From NCBI RefSeq assembly GCF_943193185.1, contig NZ_CALPDE010000021.1, positions 1 through 32,221 on the forward strand: a stretch of 32,221 bases of DNA, in the 5' to 3' direction. The position numbers and the translations under genes are program-made. The notes beneath the pieces are model-generated. The model saw only the letters and a list, made by a program, of their open reading frames with translations, was not told the origin of the DNA and did no database searches. Source of the stretch: Lactococcus ileimucosae (GTDB lineage: Bacteria > Bacillota > Bacilli > Lactobacillales > Streptococcaceae). Positions 7,655 through 14,181 of the stretch are shown here, piece after piece. The stretch's first letter is position 1; each line of letters starts with the position of its first letter.

Positions 7655-7681
7655 TTGACAACTGAATATTCCCGTTAATCT
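7655..7681 (+). promoter_or_regulatory. Possible promoter of the large noncoding RNA
   Basis: A consensus TTGACA (7655-7660) is followed after 15 bases by TAATCT (7676-7681); the spacing is short, so this is tentative. The same TTGACA is part of an inverted repeat CATTGAC with GTCAATG at 7621-7627. Confidence 0.35.
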
Positions 7682-8212
7682 CTTTTAGAGATGAAAGAGA
7701 TGGGGCAGGTGGGGCGCTCCTGGCAACTGCGACAAGTCACTACTGAATGAAAGATAGGAGTGTGTGGCGAACTTCAGAGAATTGGGCGGAACCCGTCAAT
7801 CTGAAGGAGTATAAAAACGGCAGGAAACTGCCCTTTGAGATATAGTGTTCATGCTGGCGTTATGCACTAGCAGAGGTATCCGTGTGAATGTGAAATCAGA
7901 CCTGGTGAAACAGAGCCTGTTATCTGAAAGTCCGTGTTTTTCTCGCCCTTGGCGACAGGGGAGTAACGAGGCACTCGAACAAAAAACGATAAGACCAGTG
8001 TTGAGTTTCAGGGTATTTCTTCCACGCTTTCTCAACTGACTTTAAAATGAAGTCAAAACAAAAATACGTAAAGAAAAGAATAAAGGCACTATGCCTTGTT
8101 GAGTTTTAGGTGTTTATGCCTTTTCTCAACGCAATGAAAAATGTAAAAAAACAACACGACAATATCTGACCTTCTGAAAGAATAGATAGGGCTTGTTCTG
8201 AAAAACAGTAAA

Positions 8213-8251
8213 AACTTAAGTCAATGAGCCGTTCAATGAATGGTGTTTGTT
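8213..8251 (+). repeat. Tandem RNA unit, copy 1
   Basis: AACTTAAGTCAATGAG (8213-8228), then a 6-bp hairpin CCGTTC-AAT-GAATGG (8229-8243), then TGTTTGTT. It has the same plan as copy 2 with a different hairpin sequence. Confidence 0.85.
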
Positions 8252-8273
8252 CTTCTTATGTGAAGTAAGAAGA

Positions 8274-8312
8274 AACTTAAGTCAATGAGTTACTCCCAGA
8301 GTAATGTTTGTT
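8274..8312 (+). repeat. Tandem RNA unit, copy 2
   Basis: AACTTAAGTCAATGAG (8274-8289), then the hairpin TTACTC-CCA-GAGTAA (8290-8304), then TGTTTGTT. The conserved flanks are identical to copy 1. A third AACTTAAG starts at 8321. Between the two units lies a 9-bp hairpin TTCTTCTTA/TAAGAAGAA (8250-8274). Confidence 0.85.
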
Positions 8313-8547
8313 TTACTGGCAACTTAAGTTGTATGATGAAGATATTGAGTGAATGCGAAATGGAAAAGAGAACGACGAGATACATTAAAAGAATGTCAAA
8401 GCACTAAAATGAAGTTCGGTAATACTATGCAAATGACTTCTTGTATATTTTTCAAAAATGCAAGACATTCTTTAAAGTAAATCTTTGTTTTCTTTTTATT
8501 ATGAATATCTCTTTGAGGAGTTCTAATACATCAAAAAAATTTATATT

Positions 8548-8602
8548 CTCTCCTTTCGTTTTAGGTTGGAAACATTTTGTTTATCGGTTTTCGAAAGGAG
8601 AG
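8548..8602. repeat. 11-bp perfect inverted repeat
   Basis: CTCTCCTTTCG (8548-8558) and CGAAAGGAGAG (8592-8602) enclose 33 bases. The right arm contains a GGAG motif, so on RNA the stem would hide a ribosome-binding-like sequence, though no gene follows it. The rest of 8481-8655 holds no recognisable gene. Confidence 0.55.
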
Positions 8603-8658
8603 GAGGATATTTTTACTTATAATGATAGGGGACTATTTTTACCTTGTCAAGTTATAAA

Positions 8659-8684
8659 AAAGAGAGGATTTACTCTCTTTTTTT
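8659..8684 (+). terminator. Rho-independent terminator before the tRNA-like gene
   Basis: AAAGAGAG (8659-8666), loop GATTTA, CTCTCTTT (8673-8680) followed by T. It ends the upstream (ncRNA) transcript four bases before the first base of the tRNA-like element. Confidence 0.8.
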
Positions 8685-8687
8685 CTT

Positions 8688-8758
8688 GTTGCTGTAGTAT
8701 AAGGGGATTACGAAAGCTTTTCAATCTTTCAATGCAAGTTCGAGTCTTGCCGGCAACC
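8688..8758 (+). tRNA. tRNA-Glu(UUC)-like gene carried by the element
   Basis: A full cloverleaf can be drawn. The acceptor GTTGCTG pairs with CGGCAAC over seven positions (one U-G). Position 8 is T. The D-arm GTAT/TTAC has A14, G18G19 and A21. The anticodon stem AAAGC/TCTTT has a C-T mismatch at its top. The loop TTTTCAA has U33, anticodon UUC and A37. The four-base variable loop is short, and the T-arm is GCAAG-TTCGAGT-CTTGC. Weak points: mismatches at 13-22 and 31-39, a C at the discriminator position and no encoded CCA. It may be a functional tRNA-Glu, a decaying copy or a structural tRNA mimic. It is tucked between two terminators next to the large RNA. Confidence 0.7.
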
Positions 8759-8906
8759 TCGTCAGAAATGACGTTAAACATTTGTTGCTATTGTGCGTCT
8801 ATTTTTCATTCTGCCATAAACTTCTCTTTTAATATAATATCCTAAAAATTTCCAATCCTTTTTTCTTTTTTGTAAGTACGTTGCGAGGTGGAGAGAAATA
8901 GATGTG

Positions 8907-8934
8907 ACCTGTATGTGAAGCATGCAGGTTTTTT
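8907..8934 (+). terminator. Rho-independent terminator between the two tRNA-like elements
   Basis: ACCTGTATG (8907-8915) pairs with CATGCAGGT (8921-8929) over nine positions (one G-U), loop TGAAG, followed by six T. Confidence 0.8.
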
Positions 8935-9008
8935 GCGGTCATGGTCTAAAGGAAAGGCGCTTGTATAGGGGGATACAAGAGATACAGGTTCGACTCCTGT
9001 TTATCGCA
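8935..9008 (+). tRNA. tRNA-like element with abnormal anticodon arm
   Basis: The acceptor GCGGTCA pairs with TTATCGC (six of seven, one G-U). The D-arm GTCT/AGGC has A14 and G18G19. The T-arm ACAGG-TTCGACT-CCTGT is perfect and the discriminator is A. The anticodon arm is not standard: CTTGTAT pairs with ATACAAG over seven positions around a six-base loop AGGGGG. There is no U33 and no seven-base loop. It therefore looks like a tRNA but is unlikely to decode normally. It starts right after a terminator and lies in the leader region of the conjugation operon. It could be a degenerate tRNA, a tRNA mimic or a processing signal. Confidence 0.5.
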
Positions 9009-9075
9009 TGAATAAAAGAAAAGGAGGTTTTATCTAAAAAAATAAAATCATCATAAAGAAAAACTGACAGAAGAT

Positions 9076-9101
9076 AAGGCTTCCCATGTGGGAGCTTTTT
9101 G
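9076..9101 (+). terminator. Terminator/attenuator upstream of the conjugation operon
   Basis: AAGGCTTCCCA and TGGGAGCTTTT pair with one bulge around TG, followed by TTTTT. A second hairpin, ACAGCTC/GAGCTGT (9109-9128), follows. Two consecutive hairpins before the first transfer gene suggest control by attenuation, as in Tn916. The rest of 9009-9210 holds only a strong but unused AAAGGAGG at 9019-9026. Confidence 0.65.
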
Positions 9102-9210
9102 TAGTGCTACAGCTCTTTTAGGAGCTGTGAGAAAAAAGAATATATTTGTGTCCGAACCTTGTCTGCTATGACATAAACTAGCCAAAATACATACATTTAA
9201 GGAGGAAAAT

Positions 9211-9510
9211 ATGATTAAATTTCCAATTCAAGCCCAAAAATTTTTGGGAGATAAAATCACTGTAGATAAAAAAATCGAAATTGTGCCTAAGCGTGGTGTT
9301 GAAGCAGGCTATACCCGTTACCTTGCGACAAGTAAGAAGCACCCAGAAGGTTTTGAAATCCGTGTAGAAGGTGGCAATGCCGCAAAGCCTACCCGACGCC
9401 AAGAAGTTCTCTTGACAGGAGTCAAGCTTGCACAGGTGCGTAACCGTACACCTAAGGGAAAATATGCTTACGAATATGTGATTTATGCGGATTCACTCAA
9501 ACTGGCTTAA
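9211..9510 (+). CDS. DUF961 (YdcP-like) protein, first gene of the transfer operon
   Basis: This 99-residue soluble protein begins MIKFPIQAQKFLGDKITVD and has the central TRYLATSKKHPEGFEIRV and VLLTGVKLAQV typical of the DUF961 proteins that open the conjugation modules of Tn916 (Orf23/Orf22), ICEBs1 (YdcP) and relatives. The exact role is unknown; the genes are required or helpful for transfer in some elements. A strong AAGGAGG site lies before ATG 9211. It is followed after 13 bases by a second, longer DUF961-like gene. Confidence 0.88.
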   Translation: MIKFPIQAQKFLGDKITVDKKIEIVPKRGVEAGYTRYLATSKKHPEGFEIRVEGGNAAKPTRRQEVLLTGVKLAQVRNRTPKGKYAYEYVIYADSLKLA

Positions 9511-9523
9511 AGGAGGAAAAAGT

Positions 9524-10000
9524 ATGGTATTGAAATTGAGTAAAGATTTTACAAAACAAAATGAATTGACAGAAGAATTTGGAGACTTTGACAAGGGGCT
9601 TGGGAAATTGCTCTTTTTGTCTGCGGAAGCTCAACTGCGTTATGAAGACTATGAAGCAGAAGAAGGAGAAATCAAACGCCGTCCAACAGATGAGGTGGAC
9701 TATTACGAAGTTAAGCTTTATTCTGAAGCTATGGGCGAACAAATTGAAGTTAAAATGCCTGCGGATACAGCTTTTGATGGACTGGACTATGAAGATGAAG
9801 TCAAACTTGTTCATCCTTCTGCCTTCTTCTGGAGTGAGAAAGAGCTTTCCGTTTTTAATGGACAAAGCCGTGTACACTATTATGACGGGGTCAAGTTCCG
9901 TGCGGAAAAAATTGAAAAAGTGGGTAAAAGTGCGGTGTCCACTCCAAATGTCACTGCTAAATCAGAAGACAAGTCCGAAAAAACTCCTGAGAAGAAATAG
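9524..10000 (+). CDS. Second DUF961-like protein (Tn916 Orf22-like)
   Basis: This 158-residue acidic protein starts at ATG 9524, chosen because AGGAGG sits nine bases before it; an upstream in-frame ATG at 9485 lies inside the previous gene. The middle (VDYYEVKLYSEAMGEQIEVKMP, then LVHPSAFFWSEKELSVFNGQ) fits the DUF961 family as in paired Tn916-type genes. The C-terminal ~30 residues are a charged Ser/Lys/Glu tail, perhaps flexible. It is co-transcribed with the neighbours; the TcpA gene follows after seven bases. Function not established. Confidence 0.8.
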   Translation: MVLKLSKDFTKQNELTEEFGDFDKGLGKLLFLSAEAQLRYEDYEAEEGEIKRRPTDEVDYYEVKLYSEAMGEQIEVKMPADTAFDGLDYEDEVKLVHPSAFFWSEKELSVFNGQSRVHYYDGVKFRAEKIEKVGKSAVSTPNVTAKSEDKSEKTPEKK

Positions 10001-10007
10001 ATAGCTT

Positions 10008-11690
10008 ATGCGACAAAAAAACGTGTCCAAAGGTGCTCGTCTGTATTTGTGGAACAGGTATGACCGTCAAAGCTTTGTGGGGCTTGTAGGACTTCTCTTA
10101 AGCAGTCCCAGTCTCATCTTTTATAAAGAGTTTCAAGCTATGGATTACAAAAGGCTTGCCCTTGTTTTGGCAGCTATTTTTTTTGTAGCTTTTTCTTTGT
10201 CTTTTGTTTTACTTGTGTTCACTTACCAGAATTTTAGAGCTTTCTCAGTCAATAATTACAAACGCTTATTGTTGAATTATTTGCTTAAGCATAATCTTGT
10301 GGATAAGGTGACGGTCAAGACAGACAAGGGAAGTCGGGAGCGGAAAAAGCTTGCCCGTATCTATGTGAAGCAACCCAACTCTTATGAATTGCATGTTTAT
10401 TTTCCCATTGACGGGGGGACACACCAAGAGAAATTCTTGTCCCTTTCTGGGGAGCTTGAGACGACTTTCTTTGCGGACTTTCAAGAACAGAACTTTATCA
10501 ATGAAAAGAGGATTCTGGCTAAAAGGTCTTATGTGGAGTATGTCTTTGCCATTGAGGGTGAGCGAAACAGGATTCATGTGAATGATGTATGCATTGATAA
10601 GAAACTAGGTGTGAAGCTCATGAATGGGGTTTACTGGAACTATGAAGCAGACCCACATTTATTGATTGCGGGCGGCACAGGTGGAGGGAAGACCGTTCTT
10701 TTAATGTCTTTACTCTCAGCTTTGGCTCGTGTGGGTCAGGTCGATATTTGTGACCCTAAACGCTCCGATTTTGTAGGTTTAAAAGATGTTCCTGTTTTTA
10801 AAGACCGTGTTTTTATCGATAAAGAAAGCATGATGAATTGCTTAAGAGAAGCAGTGGTTTTTATGGATCAGCGCTATGATGTCATGACCAGTCATTCGGA
10901 ATATAAGCCGGGTAAACGTTATTCAGACTATGGCTTATTTCCCAAATTCATTCTGTTTGATGAGTGGGCAGCTTTTATCGCCAGTCTGACCTATCAAGAA
11001 TATGAGGAAGTGGTTCAGTCTGTGACACAGATTGTTTTAAAAGGACGTGCCTCAGGTGTCTTTCTTATCTTAGCCATGCAAAGACCAGATGGCGAATACT
11101 TAAAGACCGCCCTACGTGATAACTTCATGAAACGTTTGGCGGTAGGTCGCTTAACAGCTATGGGTTACCGCATGATATTTGGGGATGAAAATGAAAAGAA
11201 AATATTCAAGTATATCAAGGGTAAAATTGGTCGTGGCTATGTGGCAAACAATGGGGAGCTGGCTCGTGAGTTCTATAGTCCCTTTGTGCCTATTGAAGAA
11301 GGCTATGACTTTATCACAGAACTGGCAAAACTTCCTGTCTTGGAAGACGTTCAAGCTGTTCAGCTTGAAGCTCCTCCTGTCTCAAATGTAGAGCTGGAGC
11401 GTGCAGAAGCAGGGCAATTGGAAGACAAAACCTATACGATTACGGCTTTAAGCCGTAAATTAGGGCAGCCCAACAAGACTGTAAAAACAGTCATTGAGCG
11501 CTTAGCCGCGGCTGCCTTTCCTATTCGGGAAAAAGCACCCTATACGGAGGATGATTATTATGCCTTACAGTCGGTCTTTTCTGCCAAAGAAGCAGGAGCT
11601 TTGACACTTCATGAAGCCATTGAGGAAATCTTGGCGGATGAAGCCGAGTACAAGAGGGACTTTGAGAATTTTAAAGAGGACTTGGAGTGA
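10008..11690 (+). CDS. tcpA: TcpA coupling ATPase (FtsK/SpoIIIE family; Tn916 Orf21-like)
   Basis: This 560-residue protein is the DNA-pumping coupling protein that brings the relaxase-DNA complex to the mating channel at the membrane. Two membrane segments lie at about residues 23-40 and 49-72. The FtsK-type motor follows with Walker A GGTGGGKT (222-229) and Walker B FILFDEW (314-320), and VFLILAMQRPDGEYLKTALRDN resembles the conserved FtsK sensor region. The last ~110 residues, past the motor, include a helix-turn-helix-like segment (ALSRKLGQPNKTVKTVIERL), possibly a DNA or relaxase contact. Start ATG 10008 has only a weak ribosome site and probably relies on coupling to the upstream gene. 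The oriT region and relaxase gene follow directly, as in Tn916. Confidence 0.95.
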   Translation: MRQKNVSKGARLYLWNRYDRQSFVGLVGLLLSSPSLIFYKEFQAMDYKRLALVLAAIFFVAFSLSFVLLVFTYQNFRAFSVNNYKRLLLNYLLKHNLVDKVTVKTDKGSRERKKLARIYVKQPNSYELHVYFPIDGGTHQEKFLSLSGELETTFFADFQEQNFINEKRILAKRSYVEYVFAIEGERNRIHVNDVCIDKKLGVKLMNGVYWNYEADPHLLIAGGTGGGKTVLLMSLLSALARVGQVDICDPKRSDFVGLKDVPVFKDRVFIDKESMMNCLREAVVFMDQRYDVMTSHSEYKPGKRYSDYGLFPKFILFDEWAAFIASLTYQEYEEVVQSVTQIVLKGRASGVFLILAMQRPDGEYLKTALRDNFMKRLAVGRLTAMGYRMIFGDENEKKIFKYIKGKIGRGYVANNGELAREFYSPFVPIEEGYDFITELAKLPVLEDVQAVQLEAPPVSNVELERAEAGQLEDKTYTITALSRKLGQPNKTVKTVIERLAAAAFPIREKAPYTEDDYYALQSVFSAKEAGALTLHEAIEEILADEAEYKRDFENFKEDLE

Positions 11691-11898
11691 TTTTCTTTAT
11701 AGGAGGGGATAAAACTCTCGCAGTCGGCGGTGGGAAATTATAGGACTTGTCCGTTTGTCTGAAAGACAACTTGCCCAAGGCAAGCAATTTTCCACGGTCG
11801 TACTGCCCTCACAAACGGAAGTGCGTGACAGCAGTTTCCACTTCTTGAGGGCTGTTCTTCTTTCTTTAGATTTTATGCGTGCAGACGCGTAAGCATAG

Positions 11899-11940
11899 CT
11901 CCGTGCGCAGCGTAAGGAGTGAGCGTGCGTATGCACGGAG
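11899..11940. repeat. Inverted repeat in the oriT region (8-bp arms)
   Basis: CTCCGTGC (11899-11906) and GCACGGAG (11933-11940) enclose a GC-rich stretch. With the GNRA-loop hairpin next to it, it forms the structured flank of oriT. Confidence 0.65.
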
Positions 11941-12029
11941 TGGTGGCGCAAGCCGCCACTCGATAAACCCCCGAGGAGCTAATGAGGGGGGTAAGAAGTG
12001 ACACTACCCTAACCAAACCAGTAACCATG

Positions 12030-12051
12030 CACCTCTAAGAGGTGTCACCTC
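12030..12051 (+). promoter_or_regulatory. Alternating CACCTC/GAGGTG/CACCTC element before mobT
   Basis: CACCTC (12030-12035), GAGGTG (12039-12044) and CACCTC (12046-12051) can form either of two exclusive 6-bp hairpins. GAGGTG also resembles a ribosome site. Twelve to thirty-five bases before the relaxase start, this could be a relaxase binding site or a translational switch. Confidence 0.5.
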
Positions 12052-12085
12052 GATTTGGAGTGTGGGCAATATAAAAAGGAGAAAG

Positions 12086-13300
12086 GTGGGCAAGCAAATT
12101 GATGTAAAAGCCGTAAGGACAGGGGCGCATGTGACCCAGCAGTTTATGGCAGATATTCTTGGTATCTCTTTGAGTTACTATCGTAAAATTGAGAAGGGAG
12201 AAAAAGCTTTGACTCTTGACATTGAGGAAAAGATAAAAGCGGCTTTTTATAAACCTCTTGACAGTCGGTATAAGTTAGTGGCGACCATTGATTATGTGAA
12301 TATTCGATTTCAAACTCTGAATGTCCATGAGGTGATACAAGAGGTCTTGGGTTTAAAAATTGAGAACTTTCATTTGAATGATTTCAAGCGCTACAAGTAT
12401 CCTTTCTTTCTCAATTACGGACATATTAATGTTTATTACCATGACAAAGACCCTAAAGCAGGAGTCTTGATTGAAATGAGTGGACAGGCTTGTAGGGAGT
12501 TGGAGTATGACTTTGAATTTCATCAAGGCAAAAAGACTTGGTATGACTTTTTCAAAAATGCTATAGATTATGCCTTAAGAAAAGCCCCAGACAATGAAAA
12601 TTTCATGAAAGTGACCCGTTTTGACTTGGCGCTTGATGAACTCTACAATGAAAAAGAGGGGAACTTTGATTTGTTTCAGCTCTTGAGTGCTGCCCGTGAG
12701 GGGCGCTGGAACGGGAGAAAAAAGAGTTATGCGGCAATATTAGGGGGCAGAAGAACAGGGGAAGGCTTAATCAATGACGGGCTTTCCCTATATTTTGGTT
12801 CTAAACGTACCCATCTCTTTTTCCGTTTCTATGAAAAAGATTACGAACGTGCCGAACAGGAGAAAACCTCTGTGGAAGCGATTCGGGACCTTTATGGTTT
12901 GAAAAATCGTTATGAGATTATCATGCGCAAGGCAATTTCAAATGCTTTTGTGAGAGAGTTTGTGGAGACAAACTTTAATCTAGCAGAAGAAGGGGTCAAG
13001 ATTATCAATGATAATTTGACCTTTTATGATTCGGAAGGCGGTCTTTATATGGACTGGTATAAGTTAATGGGGACAATGAATGCCACTCATTTTACAGTAC
13101 AACCAGAAGCTCCTGATGTAAACAGAATATTTCACTGGTTTGAAAATGGTGGTCCTGCTTCTACTTATTTACTGTTAAGCAAGTATGATGAGATAGTAGG
13201 GGACAGTCGTTTACAGGAAATCATAGCTTCTGCGGAAATCACAGAACGCAATGAAAGAATTTTAGAGCAGTTGGAGCTGCTTAGAGGAGGGACGTCATAG
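12086..13300 (+). CDS. mobT: MobT relaxase (helix-turn-helix plus Rep_trans domain; Tn916 Orf20-like)
   Basis: This protein of about 404 residues should nick oriT and stay bound to the 5' end of the transferred strand. The N-terminal ~55 residues form an XRE-type helix-turn-helix (VTQQFMADILGISLSYYRKIEKG), and the remainder is a rolling-circle Rep_trans fold (LVATIDYVNIRFQT, VTRFDLALDELYNEKEG, RYEIIMRKAISNAF). This fusion defines MobT relaxases. I prefer the GTG at 12086 with AAGGAG just upstream; the in-frame GTG at 12062 has a site only one base away, so neither is ideal. The next gene overlaps the stop. The location directly after oriT matches Tn916, ICEBs1 and ICESt3. Confidence 0.93.
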   Translation: MGKQIDVKAVRTGAHVTQQFMADILGISLSYYRKIEKGEKALTLDIEEKIKAAFYKPLDSRYKLVATIDYVNIRFQTLNVHEVIQEVLGLKIENFHLNDFKRYKYPFFLNYGHINVYYHDKDPKAGVLIEMSGQACRELEYDFEFHQGKKTWYDFFKNAIDYALRKAPDNENFMKVTRFDLALDELYNEKEGNFDLFQLLSAAREGRWNGRKKSYAAILGGRRTGEGLINDGLSLYFGSKRTHLFFRFYEKDYERAEQEKTSVEAIRDLYGLKNRYEIIMRKAISNAFVREFVETNFNLAEEGVKIINDNLTFYDSEGGLYMDWYKLMGTMNATHFTVQPEAPDVNRIFHWFENGGPASTYLLLSKYDEIVGDSRLQEIIASAEITERNERILEQLELLRGGTS

Positions 13301-13629
13301 AAGGTAATATCGAACATTTTCGTAAGCTTCAAGAAAAGAGACTGAACAACCATGATAAGCTTTTGCGTTTCTTCTTAAACCAGTATCGTTTTGATATAAA
13401 CAAGTATGACAGTGGTGTCTATGATAGTCTTTATTTTCAGGTCTTTGATGAAGAAGCTGCTTTGGATGTATTGGAGCAACTGGGTTTTCTCTTTCCCTCT
13501 GAGCCTAAGGAGTCAAGAAGAAGCTACTATGAAAAATATAAAAATCAAAAGATAGGAGAGCTTCCTTTGGGCTATAGGGGAGCGCTTTATTTTTTAATCG
13601 CAAATGGTTATGCGGAAGCTGTCTTGTAG
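13297..13629 (+). CDS. Small conserved-operon protein, probable AUA start
   Basis: No family recognised. The only canonical in-frame start is TTG 13363, which has no ribosome site and would discard a clearly coding stretch (EGNIEHFRKLQEKRLNNHDKLL). An excellent AGAGGAGG at 13283-13290 is followed after six bases by ATA (13297-13299), which overlaps the mobT stop TAG in the pattern ATAG. I therefore propose initiation at ATA, giving 110 residues. The protein is soluble and mixed charge, with a C-terminal PLGYRGALYFLIANGYAEAVL. Seen: the strong site and the open frame. Inferred: use of ATA. Confidence 0.6.
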   Translation: MEGNIEHFRKLQEKRLNNHDKLLRFFLNQYRFDINKYDSGVYDSLYFQVFDEEAALDVLEQLGFLFPSEPKESRRSYYEKYKNQKIGELPLGYRGALYFLIANGYAEAVL

Positions 13630-13641
13630 AAAGGAAAGAAA

Positions 13642-14031
13642 ATGGATGAAATAGAAAATGAAATTGAAGCTCAAAAGCAATTCTTAACTTTGAGGAAAAA
13701 TCATTCTCGTTATGAAATGAGTATTGATTTTTATGAGTCTCCTCAAGGTATAATCTCCATAGATGGCTTTAGTCCGTTTAAAATTCCATCGGGATTAAGA
13801 AGGGAAGGCTTGCCTTATATAAAAGAAAAAGAGTATTCCTGTTTTACTCGTGAACAGCTTTCTCAACTGGCCGTTCAATGGTTTGTATTGATAAATTGCA
13901 ATACGGGGATAAGTTCAGCACCTGTGGGCAAAAATGAAGAAGAAGTAGAAAAAGCAGTGGAAGAACTCACGGCTTTCTTTTCGATATTATTGAGAGAGCG
14001 ATTATCTTCGCCTCATTTTTTGTTTATTTAA
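13642..14031 (+). CDS. Hypothetical protein of the transfer region
   Basis: 129 residues, start ATG 13642 with AAAGGAAAG ahead, 12 bases after the previous stop. No signal peptide or membrane segment. I do not recognise a family. The N-terminal ~25 residues are an acidic/basic helix, the middle contains DFYESPQGIISIDGFSPFKIPSG, and a helical C-terminus (EEEVEKAVEELTAFFSILL) ends in a hydrophobic FLFI. The last 30 bases overlap a minus-strand reading frame. Confidence 0.65.
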   Translation: MDEIENEIEAQKQFLTLRKNHSRYEMSIDFYESPQGIISIDGFSPFKIPSGLRREGLPYIKEKEYSCFTREQLSQLAVQWFVLINCNTGISSAPVGKNEEEVEKAVEELTAFFSILLRERLSSPHFLFI

Positions 14032-14181
14032 AATTTGGTGGCAGTGTGCAGGATATTTGTTCCAGCATTCTGCACAAAAAAGAGCAGGATAACCGTTATT
14101 TGTAATGATAGGATTAAATACTCTTTTGCACTTTAAACAGTAAGAGGGATGAAGTGAACTGTGGATTATAGTATAGTTCAT
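14002..14181 (-). CDS. Small zinc-ribbon protein on the opposite strand
   Basis: 59 residues from the ATG at 14181 (MNYTIIHSSLHPSY). The pair CLKCKRVF and FCAECWNKY forms a four-cysteine zinc ribbon (Cys at about 16, 19, 36, 39). A GAAGGG site lies nine bases upstream on the minus strand. The frame overlaps the 3' end of the previous gene by 30 bases. The cysteine pattern argues for a real product, of unknown role. Two further zinc-ribbon frames, on the plus strand, lie at 15891-16107. Confidence 0.45.
   Translation of the reverse strand: MNYTIIHSSLHPSYCLKCKRVFNPIITNNGYPALFCAECWNKYPAHCHQILNKQKMRRR

Larger units (their letters stand above)
7685..8480 (+). ncRNA. Probable large structured noncoding RNA (GOLLD/ROOL-like in context)
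   Basis: About 800 bases have no credible gene but are packed with stems. Examples are CTTCAGA/TCTGAAG (around 7772-7805), GGCAG-GAAA-CTGCC (a GNRA tetraloop, around 7819-7832), CTCG/CGAG around a CCC/GGG stem (7942-7970), two hairpins with the same GTTGAG/CTCAAC stem (8000-8036 and 8098-8130), AAGGCA-CTA-TGCCTT (8083-8097) and two tandem 39-nt units (8213-8251 and 8274-8312). A 10-bp helix (AAAGAATGTC 8388-8397 with GACATTCTTT 8464-8473) may close the 3' part. GOLLD and ROOL RNAs, known from Lactobacillales phages and plasmids, share this size, style and nearness to tRNA genes. I recognise the style, not the exact family. The ends are approximate. Confidence 0.6.
11691..12061 (+). other. Origin of transfer (oriT) region
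   Basis: These 370 gene-less bases between the coupling protein and the relaxase occupy the place of oriT in Tn916-type elements. Several hairpins are present. CTTGCC/GGCAAG lies at about 11770-11784. GAGTGGTGGC-GCAA-GCCGCCACTC spans 11938-11961. The most telling is ACCCCC (11967-11972) with GGGGGT (11987-11992) around a loop containing GCTAATGAG. MobT-type origins such as that of ICEBs1 carry a similar C-run/G-run palindrome with GCTAA in the loop. The nick is expected within or next to that GCTAA...GGGGGG segment. The GC-rich upstream part may double as a single-strand origin. Position of the nick is inference. Confidence 0.75.

Noticed and set aside
7796-8039. Two overlapping frames (plus 7845-8039, minus 7796-8035) inside the noncoding region
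   Set aside because: Short, without ribosome sites, of odd composition, and lying across several stable hairpins; better explained as a structured RNA.
8200-8330. CRISPR array
   Set aside because: Only two full repeat units; the spacing segments form hairpins and are part of a longer structured RNA, and no cas genes are present.
8441-8845. 134-codon plus-strand frame
   Set aside because: It crosses a strong terminator and the whole tRNA-Glu-like gene, and has no ribosome site.
9579-10004. 141-codon frame overlapping the second DUF961 gene
   Set aside because: Out-of-frame shadow; the real gene has a strong ribosome site and a recognisable family.
12062-12085. GTG 12062 as start of the relaxase gene
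   Set aside because: The nearest GGAG ends one base before it, which is too close; GTG 12086 follows AAGGAG at a short but better distance. The choice remains uncertain.
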